Source of the DNA: Thiobacillus sp.
GTDB taxonomy: Bacteria; Pseudomonadota; Gammaproteobacteria; Burkholderiales; Thiobacillaceae
Assembly: GCA_020057245.1 (NCBI GenBank)
Contig: JAGVGD010000043.1
Location: 1-52,504, forward strand
Length of the DNA stretch: 52,504 nucleotides
Reading direction: 5' to 3'
The notes beneath the pieces were generated by a model that did not search any database, was not told the DNA's origin, and saw nothing but the letters and a program-made list of their open reading frames with translations. Made by a program: the position numbers and the translations under genes. Positions 25,545-33,041 of the stretch are shown piece by piece (the stretch's first letter is position 1; each line of letters starts with the position of its first letter).

Positions 25545-26966
25545 TTATTCGTCGTTTTGGCTGCTGGCCAGTTGCTGGGTCAGGAAGGTGCTGGTGGTAT
25601 TCATCCGCGAGAGCAGCAGGTTCAGATTGGTGTATTCGAGTGTGTATTTCTTTTCTAGAGCATCCATCCGGAGTTCCAGTCGATCGACTTCTTCATTGCG
25701 GTCACTTATATAGGTGTTGAAGCTTTGAGTGCGTGAGTCGATCAGGCCGCCGGCGGACAGCGTGGATTTGCCCCATGCTTCCAGCCGGGTGGCGAAACCG
25801 GTCGATGACGAGAACAGGTTTGTCACGTCGCTGAAATCAGTCGCGATGGCGCTTTCTAGCTTGGTGCTATCGAGTGCAAGCACTCCGCCAGCCTGGAATG
25901 AAATGCCAACCTGGGCAAGCAGGGACAGCGTGCCGCCCGTTGCCGGTGTGGCGAAAATATTGTCCAGCTGGCTTTGCATCAGCCGCAAGGTGGTGTCGCC
26001 TGCGAGTACGCCTGCCGTCGCGGTATCGGTGCCGTAGGCAGAACGGGATTTGATCTGGCTGGCCAGGGCGTTATAGGCATCCACGAATGCGGTCGCTGCC
26101 GTGGTGATCGCAGCGGTGTCGCGCGTCACTGTCAGGTTGGTCGGCGTGACTGTGGTGTTCTTAAGCGTGAGCGTGACACCCTGGATTGCTTCGCTGACGG
26201 TATTGGATGCGCTGGTAATCGCAATGCCGTTCACCGTGAGGCTGGCATTCTGTGCGGCCAGGGTTTGGGTAAGGTTTTGCGTACCTTCAGGATCGTAGCC
26301 GAGCAGGCTGTCGATGGCTGCGTCACCGCCGCTGGCGGTAATTTTGAAGCTGTTGCTGGCGCCGGAAAGGGTCGAGCTCAAGGCAAGACGATAGGGGGTG
26401 CCGCTGCCGTCGTTGACGATAGTCGCGGTAACGCCTGCATCGGATGCATTGATTGCATCGCGGATACCTTCCAGGCTGTTGTTGGTACTGTCGATGGTAA
26501 TGCTGACAGCGCCGCCGCCGGGCGTGAAAGTCGCGCCGCTGTATACCCCATCGGTCAGCGTGCCGCCGCTGATAGCGCCCAGCTCGAATGTGACTGTGGT
26601 GGCTGCGCCGCTGCCGATGGCAGCGGTGCTGCTGGTTTGTCCAGCAGCAACCAGATTTTGCGATTGCGCCAGCTGGCTCACGTTCACGGAGTAGGTGCCG
26701 GGAACGCCCGTGCTGCCCGCAGTAGCAGACAGCGTATTGGGATCGGACGGTGAAGTGGCAAGTTTCTGCAGGCCGCTGTTCAGGTTTTGCGCTGCGGTCT
26801 GAAAACCGGACACCAGGCTGCTGAGCGTGCCGAGGGAAGAAATCTTGGCCTGGGTATCGCTGATTTTGGTGTTGAGCGTATCGATGGGAACACGCTCGAC
26901 AGCCATGAGTTGCGAGACGAGCGTAGTGACATCGAATGCGGTTGTGCTTGCAGCGGTAATTGCCAT
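25545..26966 (-). CDS. fliD: flagellar filament cap protein FliD
   Basis: Caps the growing filament and folds flagellin into place. The 473 residues have conserved N- and C-terminal helical parts (TLVSQLMAVERVPIDTLNTK at the start; KKYTLEYTNLNLLLSRMNTT near the end) around a Thr/Ser/Gly-rich central region with the FliD motif TVSEAIQGVTLTLKNTT. Length is typical. It follows flaG by 15 bp, and its chaperone FliT is encoded two genes downstream. Confidence 0.96.
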   Translation of the reverse strand: MAITAASTTAFDVTTLVSQLMAVERVPIDTLNTKISDTQAKISSLGTLSSLVSGFQTAAQNLNSGLQKLATSPSDPNTLSATAGSTGVPGTYSVNVSQLAQSQNLVAAGQTSSTAAIGSGAATTVTFELGAISGGTLTDGVYSGATFTPGGGAVSITIDSTNNSLEGIRDAINASDAGVTATIVNDGSGTPYRLALSSTLSGASNSFKITASGGDAAIDSLLGYDPEGTQNLTQTLAAQNASLTVNGIAITSASNTVSEAIQGVTLTLKNTTVTPTNLTVTRDTAAITTAATAFVDAYNALASQIKSRSAYGTDTATAGVLAGDTTLRLMQSQLDNIFATPATGGTLSLLAQVGISFQAGGVLALDSTKLESAIATDFSDVTNLFSSSTGFATRLEAWGKSTLSAGGLIDSRTQSFNTYISDRNEEVDRLELRMDALEKKYTLEYTNLNLLLSRMNTTSTFLTQQLASSQNDE

Positions 26967-26981
26967 GATCAGCCTCCCGGC

Positions 26982-27332
26982 TTAAGCCTTTTGTTTAAGC
27001 AACAAACCCTGCTGGAATTCGGCAATTCCACGCGAAATGGCCAGGGTTGCATCTGAGGGAAACTGGCGAATCAATTCGCCCGTGCTGGTGTCCACCATCT
27101 TGACCACCGTTCTATGGGTATCGGTATCCACGCTGAAGTGTAGAGCCTGGTTCGAGTCCTGCATGGCTTGGTTAATGACAGCCACGGCTTGATCCAGCGT
27201 TTCCGCAGAAACAGGTTGCGGGGCACTTTGTGTTGTGGGAGCTGTAACCGTTTTGACAGGCGTGGCGCCATGCGCGCGCATGTCCGGCTGAATAGCCTGA
27301 TTAGGGGAGAGACTGGCTGGCTGGATGATCAT
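26982..27332 (-). CDS. flaG: flagellar protein FlaG
   Basis: Small protein of 116 residues whose C-terminal half matches FlaG: LHFSVDTDTHRTVVKMVDTS, GELIRQFPSDATLAISRGIA, EFQQGLLLKQKA. The N-terminal half is Pro/Thr/Ala-rich. FlaG influences filament length in some bacteria; the biochemical role is unclear. It lies between the flagellin genes and fliD. A strong palindrome separates it from the second flagellin gene. Confidence 0.93.
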   Translation of the reverse strand: MIIQPASLSPNQAIQPDMRAHGATPVKTVTAPTTQSAPQPVSAETLDQAVAVINQAMQDSNQALHFSVDTDTHRTVVKMVDTSTGELIRQFPSDATLAISRGIAEFQQGLLLKQKA

Positions 27333-27355
27333 GGCGATATCCTTTTTATTTAATT

Positions 27356-27377
27356 CCCAACCGGTCGACCGGTTGGG
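27356..27377. terminator. perfect palindrome between flagellin gene and flaG (candidate attenuator)
   Basis: A 22-base perfect palindrome (CCCAACCGG-TCGA-CCGGTTGGG) in the 67-bp gap, 22 bp after the flagellin stop. As RNA it forms a 9-bp stem with a TCGA loop. No T-run follows on the minus strand (AATTAAATAAAAAGG), so it is not a classical intrinsic terminator. It may stabilise the flagellin mRNA 3' end or reduce read-through into flaG-fliD. Confidence 0.6.
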
Positions 27378-27399
27378 ATACTCATTTAACTAAGTGTGC

Positions 27400-28134
27400 T
27401 TAACGCAGCAGCGTCAGCACGGTGCTCGGGGTCTGGTTTGCTTGCGCCAGAACAGCGGTACCGGCTTGTTGCAGGATGTTGTTGCGTGCCTGGGCGGCGG
27501 TTTCAGCGGCGTAGTCGGTATCCATGATGCGGCTGAAGGATGCGGACAGGTTCACCGATTCGGTCTGCATCGTAGAGACTGCAGAAGCGAAGCGCACCAT
27601 GTCTGCACCGTAGTTGGCACGGCGGCTGGTCACGGTAGCGATATCAGCCGTGAAGTTCGCAGTGGTCCGGTTACCCGCTACACCCTCCGATGCCAGCGCA
27701 CCGATCACGACGCTGGCGCCAGTGACCTGGGTGCCGTTGCCATCCACGGTGGTTGCCGCGGCAGCGGTGGTCAAACCACGGATACGCGTGTTTTCCAGGA
27801 TCAGCGCATCAGATTCTGCGCCGGATGCGACGCCGCCGAGCTGCACGGCGATCTCGTACAGGCGCTTCAGGTTTTCGTGAATCTGCGCGGCATAGCCGTC
27901 ATTGGTCTGCGCTTTCGAGATCGCGTCACTGGCGTTGCGGATGGCAACGTTGGTGCCGCGAATCTGCTTGTCGTAGCCGGTGGCGATACCGAGGCCGGTC
28001 GCGTCGTCCTTGGAGCTGTTGATGCGCAGGCCCGAGGACAGGCGCTCCTGGGCGACCTGCAGGCCGATGGCCGACTTGTTGAGGGCTGCGCCAGCAAACA
28101 GGGCGCCTACGTTGGTGTTGATTACCTGTGCCAT
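27400..28134 (-). CDS. fliC: flagellin (second copy of tandem pair)
   Basis: Filament subunit of 244 residues, short for a flagellin. It has the D0/D1 N-terminus (MAQVINTNVGALFAGAALNK, QERLSSGLRINSSKDDATGL) and C-terminus (FSRIMDTDYAAETAAQARNN, LQQAGTAVLAQANQTPSTVL), joined by only ~60 variable residues, so D2/D3 surface domains are absent. The first ~100 residues equal those of the upstream copy, and the last ~75 are nearly identical. AAAGGAGAA precedes the ATG. Only 37 bp separate it from the upstream copy, so it is probably co-transcribed with it. Confidence 0.96.
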   Translation of the reverse strand: MAQVINTNVGALFAGAALNKSAIGLQVAQERLSSGLRINSSKDDATGLGIATGYDKQIRGTNVAIRNASDAISKAQTNDGYAAQIHENLKRLYEIAVQLGGVASGAESDALILENTRIRGLTTAAAATTVDGNGTQVTGASVVIGALASEGVAGNRTTANFTADIATVTSRRANYGADMVRFASAVSTMQTESVNLSASFSRIMDTDYAAETAAQARNNILQQAGTAVLAQANQTPSTVLTLLR

Positions 28135-28171
28135 GTCTATTCTCCTTTATGCATGGAAGCTTGACTCTGGA

Positions 28172-28888
28172 TCAACGCAGCAGCGTCAACACGGTGCTCG
28201 GGGTCTGGTTTGCTTGTGCCAGAACAGCGGTACCGGCTTGTTGCAGGATGTTGTTACGGGCCTGAGCGGCGGTTTCAGCAGCGTAGTCGGTATCCATGAT
28301 GCGGCTGAAGGATGCGGACAGGTTCACCGATTCGGTCTGCATCGTGGCGACTGCGGAGGCGAAGCGCACCATGTCTGCACCGTAGTTGGCACGCGAGGCG
28401 GTTACTGCGGTGATGTCGGAAGTGATGTTGGCGGTTGTTACACCGGTCGGCACTGCAACTGCGGCGCTGACGCCGGTCACCTGGGTGCCGTTACCATCAA
28501 CCGTGGTGGCTGCCGCAGCCGTGGTCAGACCAGCAATACGTGAGTTTTCCGCGAGCAGCGCGGTGGTTTCGGCGCCGGTGGCAGTACCGCCGAGCTGGAC
28601 GGCGATCTCGTACAGGCGCTTCAGGTTTTCGTGGATCTGGGCGGCATAGCCGTCGTTGGTCTGCGCTTTCGAGATTGCATCGCTGGCGTTGCGGATGGCG
28701 ACGTTGGTGCCGCGGATCTGCTTGTCGTAGCCGGTGGCGATACCGAGGCCGGTCGCGTCGTCCTTGGAGCTGTTGATGCGCAGGCCGGAAGACAGGCGCT
28801 CCTGGGCGACCTGCAGGCCGATGGCCGACTTGTTGAGGGCTGCGCCGGCAAACAGTGCGCCTACGTTGGTGTTGATTACTTGTGCCAT
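28172..28888 (-). CDS. fliC: flagellin (first copy of tandem pair)
   Basis: Filament subunit of 238 residues with complete D0/D1 helices and a short middle. It differs from the second copy mainly in residues ~101-165 (ATGAETTALLAENSRIAG, VSAAVAVPTGVTTANITSDI). The ATG is preceded by AAAGGAGAAAG. A sigma-28-like site lies about 110 bp upstream. This gene heads the run flagellin-flagellin-flaG-fliD-fliS-fliT. Which copy dominates in the filament cannot be told from sequence. Confidence 0.96.
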   Translation of the reverse strand: MAQVINTNVGALFAGAALNKSAIGLQVAQERLSSGLRINSSKDDATGLGIATGYDKQIRGTNVAIRNASDAISKAQTNDGYAAQIHENLKRLYEIAVQLGGTATGAETTALLAENSRIAGLTTAAAATTVDGNGTQVTGVSAAVAVPTGVTTANITSDITAVTASRANYGADMVRFASAVATMQTESVNLSASFSRIMDTDYAAETAAQARNNILQQAGTAVLAQANQTPSTVLTLLR

Positions 28889-28996
28889 GGTCTTTCTCCT
28901 TTAAGTGGGTCGATTGATTCGGCTGATGCCCCGTTGGGCGTGTTGCCGTCAACTTTGGTCTGCCCGCCTGGGCTACATGCACCGCCGTTGTGTGAA

Positions 28997-29023
28997 GAAT
29001 CGTCGGGGGTTGGAGAAAGTTAA
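28997..29023 (-). promoter_or_regulatory. candidate sigma-28 promoter for the flagellin operon
   Basis: On the minus strand TTAACTTT, 11 bases, then GACGATTC: 11 of 16 matches to TAAAGTTT-N11-GCCGATAA with exact spacing. It lies in the 200-bp gap between the diguanylate cyclase gene and the first flagellin, giving a leader of ~100 bases. The gap contains nothing else I recognise. Confidence 0.5.
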
Positions 29024-29088
29024 GGCCGGTTTCAAAAAATCTGCATTCATTCCGTCTGGCGCCCTGCAGACAAGGCGATCCGGGGTAT

Positions 29089-30678
29089 TCATGCTTCTGC
29101 AGCCGGTGCGTCGGGCGCGGTGCACACGCGGTTTTTCCCGGTTTGCTTGGCGACATACATGGCGGCGTCGGCGCGGGCGATACTGGCGTCCTGCGCTTCG
29201 CCCTTGGCGCGCATTGCAACGCCGGCGCTGAAGGTGATCAACACCTGCTCGTTCTTGTCGAGGAAGTATTTCTTGGTCAGGCTGCGTTGCAGGCGGGTGA
29301 TGATCTTGACCGCGCCGTCGATCGGCGTGTTGGGCAGCATCACCAGAAACTCTTCGCCGCCCATGCGCGCGATGTGGTCGGTGAGACGCAATTCCTCTTT
29401 GGCAACCGCAACCAGATGAACCAGCGCATCGTCACCGGTCTGGTGGCCGCGTGTATCGTTCAGCGCCTTGAAATTGTCGATATCGATCACGGCGATGCAG
29501 AACGGGGAGTTGTGGCGGTCGGCTCGCGCCGCCTCGCGGGCGAATTCGTCTTCCATGCCGCGCCGGTTGAGGCTGTGGGTGAGCGGGTCTTCGCGTATCA
29601 ACGAGCTCATTTCGGTGAGCTGGGTTTCCAGCTGCATGATGCGCGCCTCGGCCTGTACCGCGGCGTCGCGCTCGTGCACCAGTTGATCGTGCGCCCGCCG
29701 GTTGTCGGCCTGCGCAATGCGGGTTTCGTTGATCAGGCTTTCCAGGATGCGGTTGAGCTCGATGACGTCTTCGGTGCCATGAATGCGCTCGACGTGGGTA
29801 GTGATTTTTTCTTGATATTCGTCGTTCGCCGCCAGCGTATCACTGAGGCGACTGACAAAGGTGGTCATGGTGGCCTTGAGCTTGGCGGTCGCTTCACGCA
29901 GGCCGTGCTTGACCATGCTTTGCTTGTAGATGACTTCCTTCAGGCGTTTTTCGGCTTCCTGCAGTGATTGCATCGGCATCGGACCAGCGATGACGTCCTG
30001 CACCATATTGAGCTGGCCGCGCAGCCAGGTGTCGTCGTCAAGCAGTTCGCCGATGTTCTCCACCAGCAGCAGCAGAATGCGTTTGAGCGTCTCCTGCTGG
30101 TCGTGCGTATCGCTGCCCTGCAACTCGATGCTGACCCACAGGGTCTTCAGCTTGGCGGCTGCGTCGCGCAGGCCGGTTTCATTGTTGGCATTACGGAAGG
30201 CAACCGCAATTTGCTTGGCCTTTTCAGCCAGTTGCGGACTATGGCTGAGCAGGGAGGCCACGCCAAACTCCAGGGTCTTGGCCAGCGATTCACGCAGCAA
30301 GGCAAGATTGTCGGAGGGCGGCGCGGCCACGGCAGGCGGGGCGCTCTTCTCAGGTTTTGCGATCAACTGGCGGCTGATTTGGCCCAGTTGCTTGCGGCTC
30401 ATGGCCCAGTCTTCCTTGCGGATCGACTGATCAAGCGCGTTGGCGGAATCGGCCAGGTGGGGGTGGTGCAAATTGAGGTCCATCACCAGCCCCGCCAGTA
30501 CGGTGGCAGCGCTCGGCGCGTTTGACGGGGGTGCGGTGGGAGCGCCGCTGATTTCTTCGTACAGGGTCTGGTAATTGTCCGGCGTGGGCGCAAGCCGGCG
30601 CATGGCCAGGCGGCGCAGGGTTTCCCGCGCCACCTCGGACGGATTGTTCAGATTGATCTTGTCGCTGGGTTCGGCCAT
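29089..30678 (-). CDS. GGDEF diguanylate cyclase
   Basis: Predicted to make c-di-GMP. The 529-residue protein has no membrane helix. Its N-terminal ~320 residues are helical and of no family I can name; a coiled coil (about 325-365) leads into the GGDEF domain (DPLTHSLNRRGMEDEFAREA, DIDNFKALNDTRGHQTGDDA). The active site reads GGEEF, and RLTD lies five residues before it, which is the RxxD inhibitory site for product feedback. It is located right before the flagellin operon on the same strand, suggesting a motility-linked c-di-GMP source. Its input is unknown. Confidence 0.93.
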   Translation of the reverse strand: MAEPSDKINLNNPSEVARETLRRLAMRRLAPTPDNYQTLYEEISGAPTAPPSNAPSAATVLAGLVMDLNLHHPHLADSANALDQSIRKEDWAMSRKQLGQISRQLIAKPEKSAPPAVAAPPSDNLALLRESLAKTLEFGVASLLSHSPQLAEKAKQIAVAFRNANNETGLRDAAAKLKTLWVSIELQGSDTHDQQETLKRILLLLVENIGELLDDDTWLRGQLNMVQDVIAGPMPMQSLQEAEKRLKEVIYKQSMVKHGLREATAKLKATMTTFVSRLSDTLAANDEYQEKITTHVERIHGTEDVIELNRILESLINETRIAQADNRRAHDQLVHERDAAVQAEARIMQLETQLTEMSSLIREDPLTHSLNRRGMEDEFAREAARADRHNSPFCIAVIDIDNFKALNDTRGHQTGDDALVHLVAVAKEELRLTDHIARMGGEEFLVMLPNTPIDGAVKIITRLQRSLTKKYFLDKNEQVLITFSAGVAMRAKGEAQDASIARADAAMYVAKQTGKNRVCTAPDAPAAEA

Positions 30679-30823
30679 GTTTACTTCCTGATTCCGGGGC
30701 GGCCTCCTGGGTCGTCACCGTGCACACGCATGGTAGAACGCACAGGGGGGTAAGGAAAGGGTGGATTAAGACGGTAAAAGGCCGGTATTTCTCCGTCAAG
30801 CGCTGCAACCGCCCGACAGACCT

Positions 30824-31477
30824 CTAGCCCAGCAGATTGTGCTTGAACGCGTAATGCGTGAGCTCGGCGTTGTTCTTGAGCTGCATCTTTTTAAGCAGGC
30901 GGGCGCGGTACATGCTGACCGTTTTGACCGATAACAGCAATTTGTCGGCAATCGCCGATACCGGCAGCCCCGAGGCGATCATGTGCAGGGTCTGGAATTC
31001 GCGGTTGGACAGGGTTTCGTGCGGCAGGCCTTCGCGTTCGCCGCTGACCGTGTGGGCCAGTTCCTGCGCGACCTCGGCGCTGACGTATTTCTTGCCGGAT
31101 GCCGCCAACCGGATCGCTTCGATCAATTGATCCGGTGAACACCGCTTGTTGAGATAGCCCGCCGCGCCGGATTTGAGCGCACGCACCGCATAGTGGGACT
31201 CGCGCTGCATGGACAGCATCAGGACCTTGAGATCGGGGTGCTCCTTTTTCAGCAAATCCAGGGTTTCGAGGCCGTTGCGGTCCGGCAAGTCGATATCCAT
31301 CAGCACCAGATCCCATTTTTCCTGCCTGACCATCTGCTGCGCGCGGCGGGAGCTGTCCGCTTCGCCCGCAACCTGAATGCCGCTGGCCTTGGTCAGAATG
31401 TGCTTGATCCCCTCACGCATGAGGGCGTGATCGTCGACGATCAGGATGCGATAGGGTTTGGCTGCAGCCACGGGCAC
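30824..31477 (-). CDS. NarL/UvrY-type response regulator with LuxR DNA-binding domain
   Basis: Two-component transcription factor of 217 residues. The receiver domain (about 8-125) has IVDDHALMREG, phospho-acceptor Asp61 in LVLMDIDLPDRNG and Lys in GYLNKRCSPDQL. A LuxR helix-turn-helix follows (about 150-212: LSNREFQTLHMIASGLPVSA, KLLLSVKTVSMYRARLLKKM). The listed start is GTG; a second GTG six bases later (31471) is better spaced from GAGAG. No sensor kinase is adjacent. Overall it resembles GacA/UvrY, but the target genes are unknown. Confidence 0.93.
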   Translation of the reverse strand: MPVAAAKPYRILIVDDHALMREGIKHILTKASGIQVAGEADSSRRAQQMVRQEKWDLVLMDIDLPDRNGLETLDLLKKEHPDLKVLMLSMQRESHYAVRALKSGAAGYLNKRCSPDQLIEAIRLAASGKKYVSAEVAQELAHTVSGEREGLPHETLSNREFQTLHMIASGLPVSAIADKLLLSVKTVSMYRARLLKKMQLKNNAELTHYAFKHNLLG

Positions 31478-31524
31478 TCTCGAATGCGAATTTGAGAGGA
31501 TTATGCCGTTTTAAGCCTGGAATG

Positions 31525-31552
31525 AAAAAAGCCTCGCAGCAAAGCGAGGCTT
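31525..31552. terminator. bidirectional rho-independent terminator
   Basis: Hairpin AAAAAGCCTCGC-AGCA-AAGCGAGGCTTTTT type: GCCTCGC pairs with GCGAGGC, flanked by A- and T-runs on both strands. It stands seven bases beyond the decayed tRNA-Asn 3' end, where the terminator of the original tRNA gene would be expected. It now insulates the response regulator from the VF530-like gene. Confidence 0.85.
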
Positions 31553-31558
31553 TTTGAT

Positions 31559-31601
31559 TTTGGCTTTCCGACCTGAACTGAACCAAGGGCCTGCTGATCA
31601 G
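31559..31601 (-). repeat. decayed copy of the tRNA-Asn 3' end (att-site remnant)
   Basis: Aligned with 32951-32993, covering the CCA end, acceptor, T-arm and up to the anticodon loop of the tRNA-Asn gene, 35 of 43 columns are identical with one single-base gap. The orientation is the same as in the intact tRNA. The two copies are 1.39 kb apart and enclose three small genes. Such a duplication of a tRNA 3' end is what site-specific integration into tRNA genes leaves behind. Confidence 0.75.
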
Positions 31602-31837
31602 GGCTGCCTGCTGCCCCTGCCCCGGACCATTTCGACATACAGCGATTCCACACGCTCCCGTGCCCATGGGGTACGACGCAGAAACTTGAGGCTCGACGCA
31701 ATACTTGGGTCATGGGTGAAGCAGCGGATTTCGATTTTCCGCCCCAAGGCATCCCAGCCATAGAACGCAAGCAGTTCGTTCAACAACTGTTCAAGCGTGA
31801 CACCGTGGAGCGGATTGTTGGGCTGAATCTCTTGCAT
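31598..31837 (-). CDS. VF530 family (DUF2132) putative DNA-binding protein
   Basis: A small protein of 79 residues that matches the VF530 family almost throughout: [40 protein letters not shown] and [20 protein letters not shown]. The Vibrio prototype has a known fold described as DNA-binding; its cellular role is unknown. The ATG at 31837 has GGAAG before it; an ATG at 31852 in the same frame is an alternative. Its last codons overlap the decayed tRNA copy by four bases, and a terminator follows. Confidence 0.85.
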   Translation of the reverse strand: MQEIQPNNPLHGVTLEQLLNELLAFYGWDALGRKIEIRCFTHDPSIASSLKFLRRTPWARERVESLYVEMVRGRGSRQP

Positions 31838-31893
31838 GCTTCCATACCCCATCAGACAACAGACACGACTTGGGACATCAACGCCGGGTCACG

Positions 31894-32163
31894 CTACTGG
31901 TCTGATGAAAGGCTTTTGGCAGGCCCCGCCTTTCGGCCAGGCGCGACGGGCGGCACATAGCCTGAAATCCTGCACTGAAAACCCTCGACACGCTTGTTGC
32001 CATTGAAGTGGGTGACGCTGCACTGGGATATTTCTCCGCGTGACGTCAAGTCAGCCAGTGACTTGCGTACTTGAACCAGCGCAATCCCGGTGGCTGATGC
32101 GATCTCCAGGTCGAGAAGCTGACCATGTTTTTTCAGGTGGCGTAGAACTTGGTCTGTCTGCAT
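31894..32163 (-). CDS. small winged-helix-like protein (putative regulator)
   Basis: 89 residues. The N-terminal ~45 read as a helix-turn-helix or winged helix: VLRHLKKHGQLLDLEIASAT, GIALVQVRKSLADLTSRGEI. A short beta part (SQCSVTHFNGNKRVEGFQCR) and a basic, proline-rich tail follow. I do not recognise a named family. The form resembles small regulators of phages and integrative elements, which suits its place in the tRNA islet. It starts 42 bp after the J-domain-like gene ends. Confidence 0.7.
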   Translation of the reverse strand: MQTDQVLRHLKKHGQLLDLEIASATGIALVQVRKSLADLTSRGEISQCSVTHFNGNKRVEGFQCRISGYVPPVAPGRKAGPAKSLSSDQ

Positions 32164-32205
32164 GTCGATTCCTTTGACGTGTGGAAGAACGTGTAACTCA
32201 GCGGT

Positions 32206-32742
32206 TCACTGGGTCGCCGTGCGCATCCTGTCCAGCTTCTCGACTACCGCCTGATAGAGGTCTCCGTCGGAATCAGGATTGCGGTCAGGGTGGTGGGCGC
32301 TACGGATCTTCTTCAGCGCAGTCATATCGTCGGGCAGGTCATGCACCTTGGTCACCCGGTCGCCGTTCTTGACCATTTCGCGCTGAAGCTCGGCTTCTGC
32401 GCTTTCGCGAGTGTCGTGCAACCTCTTGCTGCCCAGACGCCAGCCTTCGTGGGTCTTGCGCGGAGATTGATTGCTCACACCATCAAACCAGATCCATTTG
32501 CCGGTATCAGGATTCAATTCAAAATGAACGGTGGTGATGCCGTAGGTGTAAACGGGCGGCTTGAGGTCCTTGGCGAACATCTTGAACGTGCCGACTGTCT
32601 CCACGGCAGCAAGGTAATACGCGCCAGCCTCATGGGGGCAGAACGCGCTGCTGGGCGTAGGCTCAGGCTTGCTGTCGTGATGTAACTCCGTTTCGGCCTT
32701 GCGGCTGGCGAGCCATGCTGCCCGGCGTTGTGCATTGGTCAC
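32206..32742 (-). CDS. hypothetical protein with J-domain-like HPD segment
   Basis: 178 residues from a GTG that follows AGGAG by eight bases; this start is preferred to an in-frame GTG 33 bases earlier. The C-terminal ~35 residues, ALKKIRSAHHPDRNPDSDGD followed by LYQAVVEKLDRMR, look like helices II-III of a J-domain, including the His-Pro-Asp loop that stimulates DnaK ATPase. The first J-domain helix is not evident. The middle contains a Trp/Tyr-rich segment (YTYGITTVHFELNPDTGKWI) that I do not recognise. It is probably foreign DNA carried by the islet. A DnaK partner role is conjecture. Confidence 0.7.
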   Translation of the reverse strand: MTNAQRRAAWLASRKAETELHHDSKPEPTPSSAFCPHEAGAYYLAAVETVGTFKMFAKDLKPPVYTYGITTVHFELNPDTGKWIWFDGVSNQSPRKTHEGWRLGSKRLHDTRESAEAELQREMVKNGDRVTKVHDLPDDMTALKKIRSAHHPDRNPDSDGDLYQAVVEKLDRMRTATQ

Positions 32743-32851
32743 TTGCGTTGCTCCTAAATATTGGTGGAAACCCACTGGGCCCCCCAGTCCGCCTGAAGCG
32801 AACCAATGGGGAAGTCCGGGCGTGGGCCCTATCCGCTACCAAACGGCTACT

Positions 32852-32866
32852 CAAACGCAGCGTTTG
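32852..32866. repeat. 15-base palindrome (operator-like)
   Basis: CAAACGC-A-GCGTTTG is a perfect inverted repeat lying 110 bp upstream of the J-domain-like gene, in the 210-bp gap before the tRNA. It is shaped like a binding site for a dimeric regulator; the winged-helix protein two genes downstream is a candidate but nothing proves it. Confidence 0.4.
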
Positions 32867-32902
32867 CAAGGCAGCATGGACACAATCCGGGCCCACCAGA
32901 AT

Positions 32903-32935
32903 GAAAAATGGGCTGCCACCTAAGCGACAACCCAT
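32903..32935 (-). terminator. terminator of tRNA-Asn
   Basis: On the minus strand ATGGGTTG and CAGCCCAT form an 8-bp stem (one G-T pair) around a 12-base loop, followed by a run of five to six T. It begins 18 bp after the tRNA 3' end. Confidence 0.75.
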
Positions 32936-32952
32936 TGATTTGCTACAGTGTT

Positions 32953-33028
32953 TGGCTCCCCGACCTGGACTCGAACCAGGGACCTGCGGATTAACAGTCC
33001 GTCGCTCTACCGACTGAGCTATCAGGGA
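32953..33028 (-). tRNA. tRNA-Asn (anticodon GTT)
   Basis: A complete 76-base cloverleaf including the encoded CCA. The acceptor stem pairs TCCCTGA with TCGGGGA (one T-G pair), the D-loop reads AGCTCAGTCGGTAGAGC, the anticodon loop CTGTTAA carries GTT, and the T-loop reads GGTTCGAGTCC. Its promoter and terminator are both visible. The gene looks functional, and its 3' end is repeated in decayed form at 31559-31601. Confidence 0.97.
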
Positions 33029-33041
33029 ATGGAAAGCGCGC

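Larger units (their letters stand above)
31559..33028. mobile_element. putative tRNA-Asn integration islet (relic, no integrase)
   Basis: The segment between the intact tRNA-Asn and its decayed 3'-end copy carries a VF530-like gene, a winged-helix gene and a J-domain-like gene, all on the minus strand. Base composition is visibly less G+C-rich than the flanking flagellar and mrp genes, notably around 32400-32900. No integrase, transposase or phage structural gene is present, so if this was an element it has been reduced by deletion. Confidence 0.5.

Noticed and set aside
27400-28888. Flagellin genes as truncated pseudogenes because of their short length
   Set aside because: Both have complete D0/D1 N- and C-termini, intact frames and good ribosome binding sites; short flagellins without D2/D3 are functional in many bacteria.
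28932-28958. CCAAAGTT with GCCCAACG as a sigma-28 promoter for the flagellin operon
   Set aside because: When aligned on the -35 box the spacing is one base short and the -10 match is 4 of 8 or less. The site at 28997-29023 fits better with exact spacing.
31602-32952. Search for an integrase, transposase or toxin-antitoxin pair inside the tRNA-Asn islet
   Set aside because: No frame of suitable length or motif (tyrosine recombinase R-H-R-Y, DDE) is present. Only the three small genes listed can be supported.
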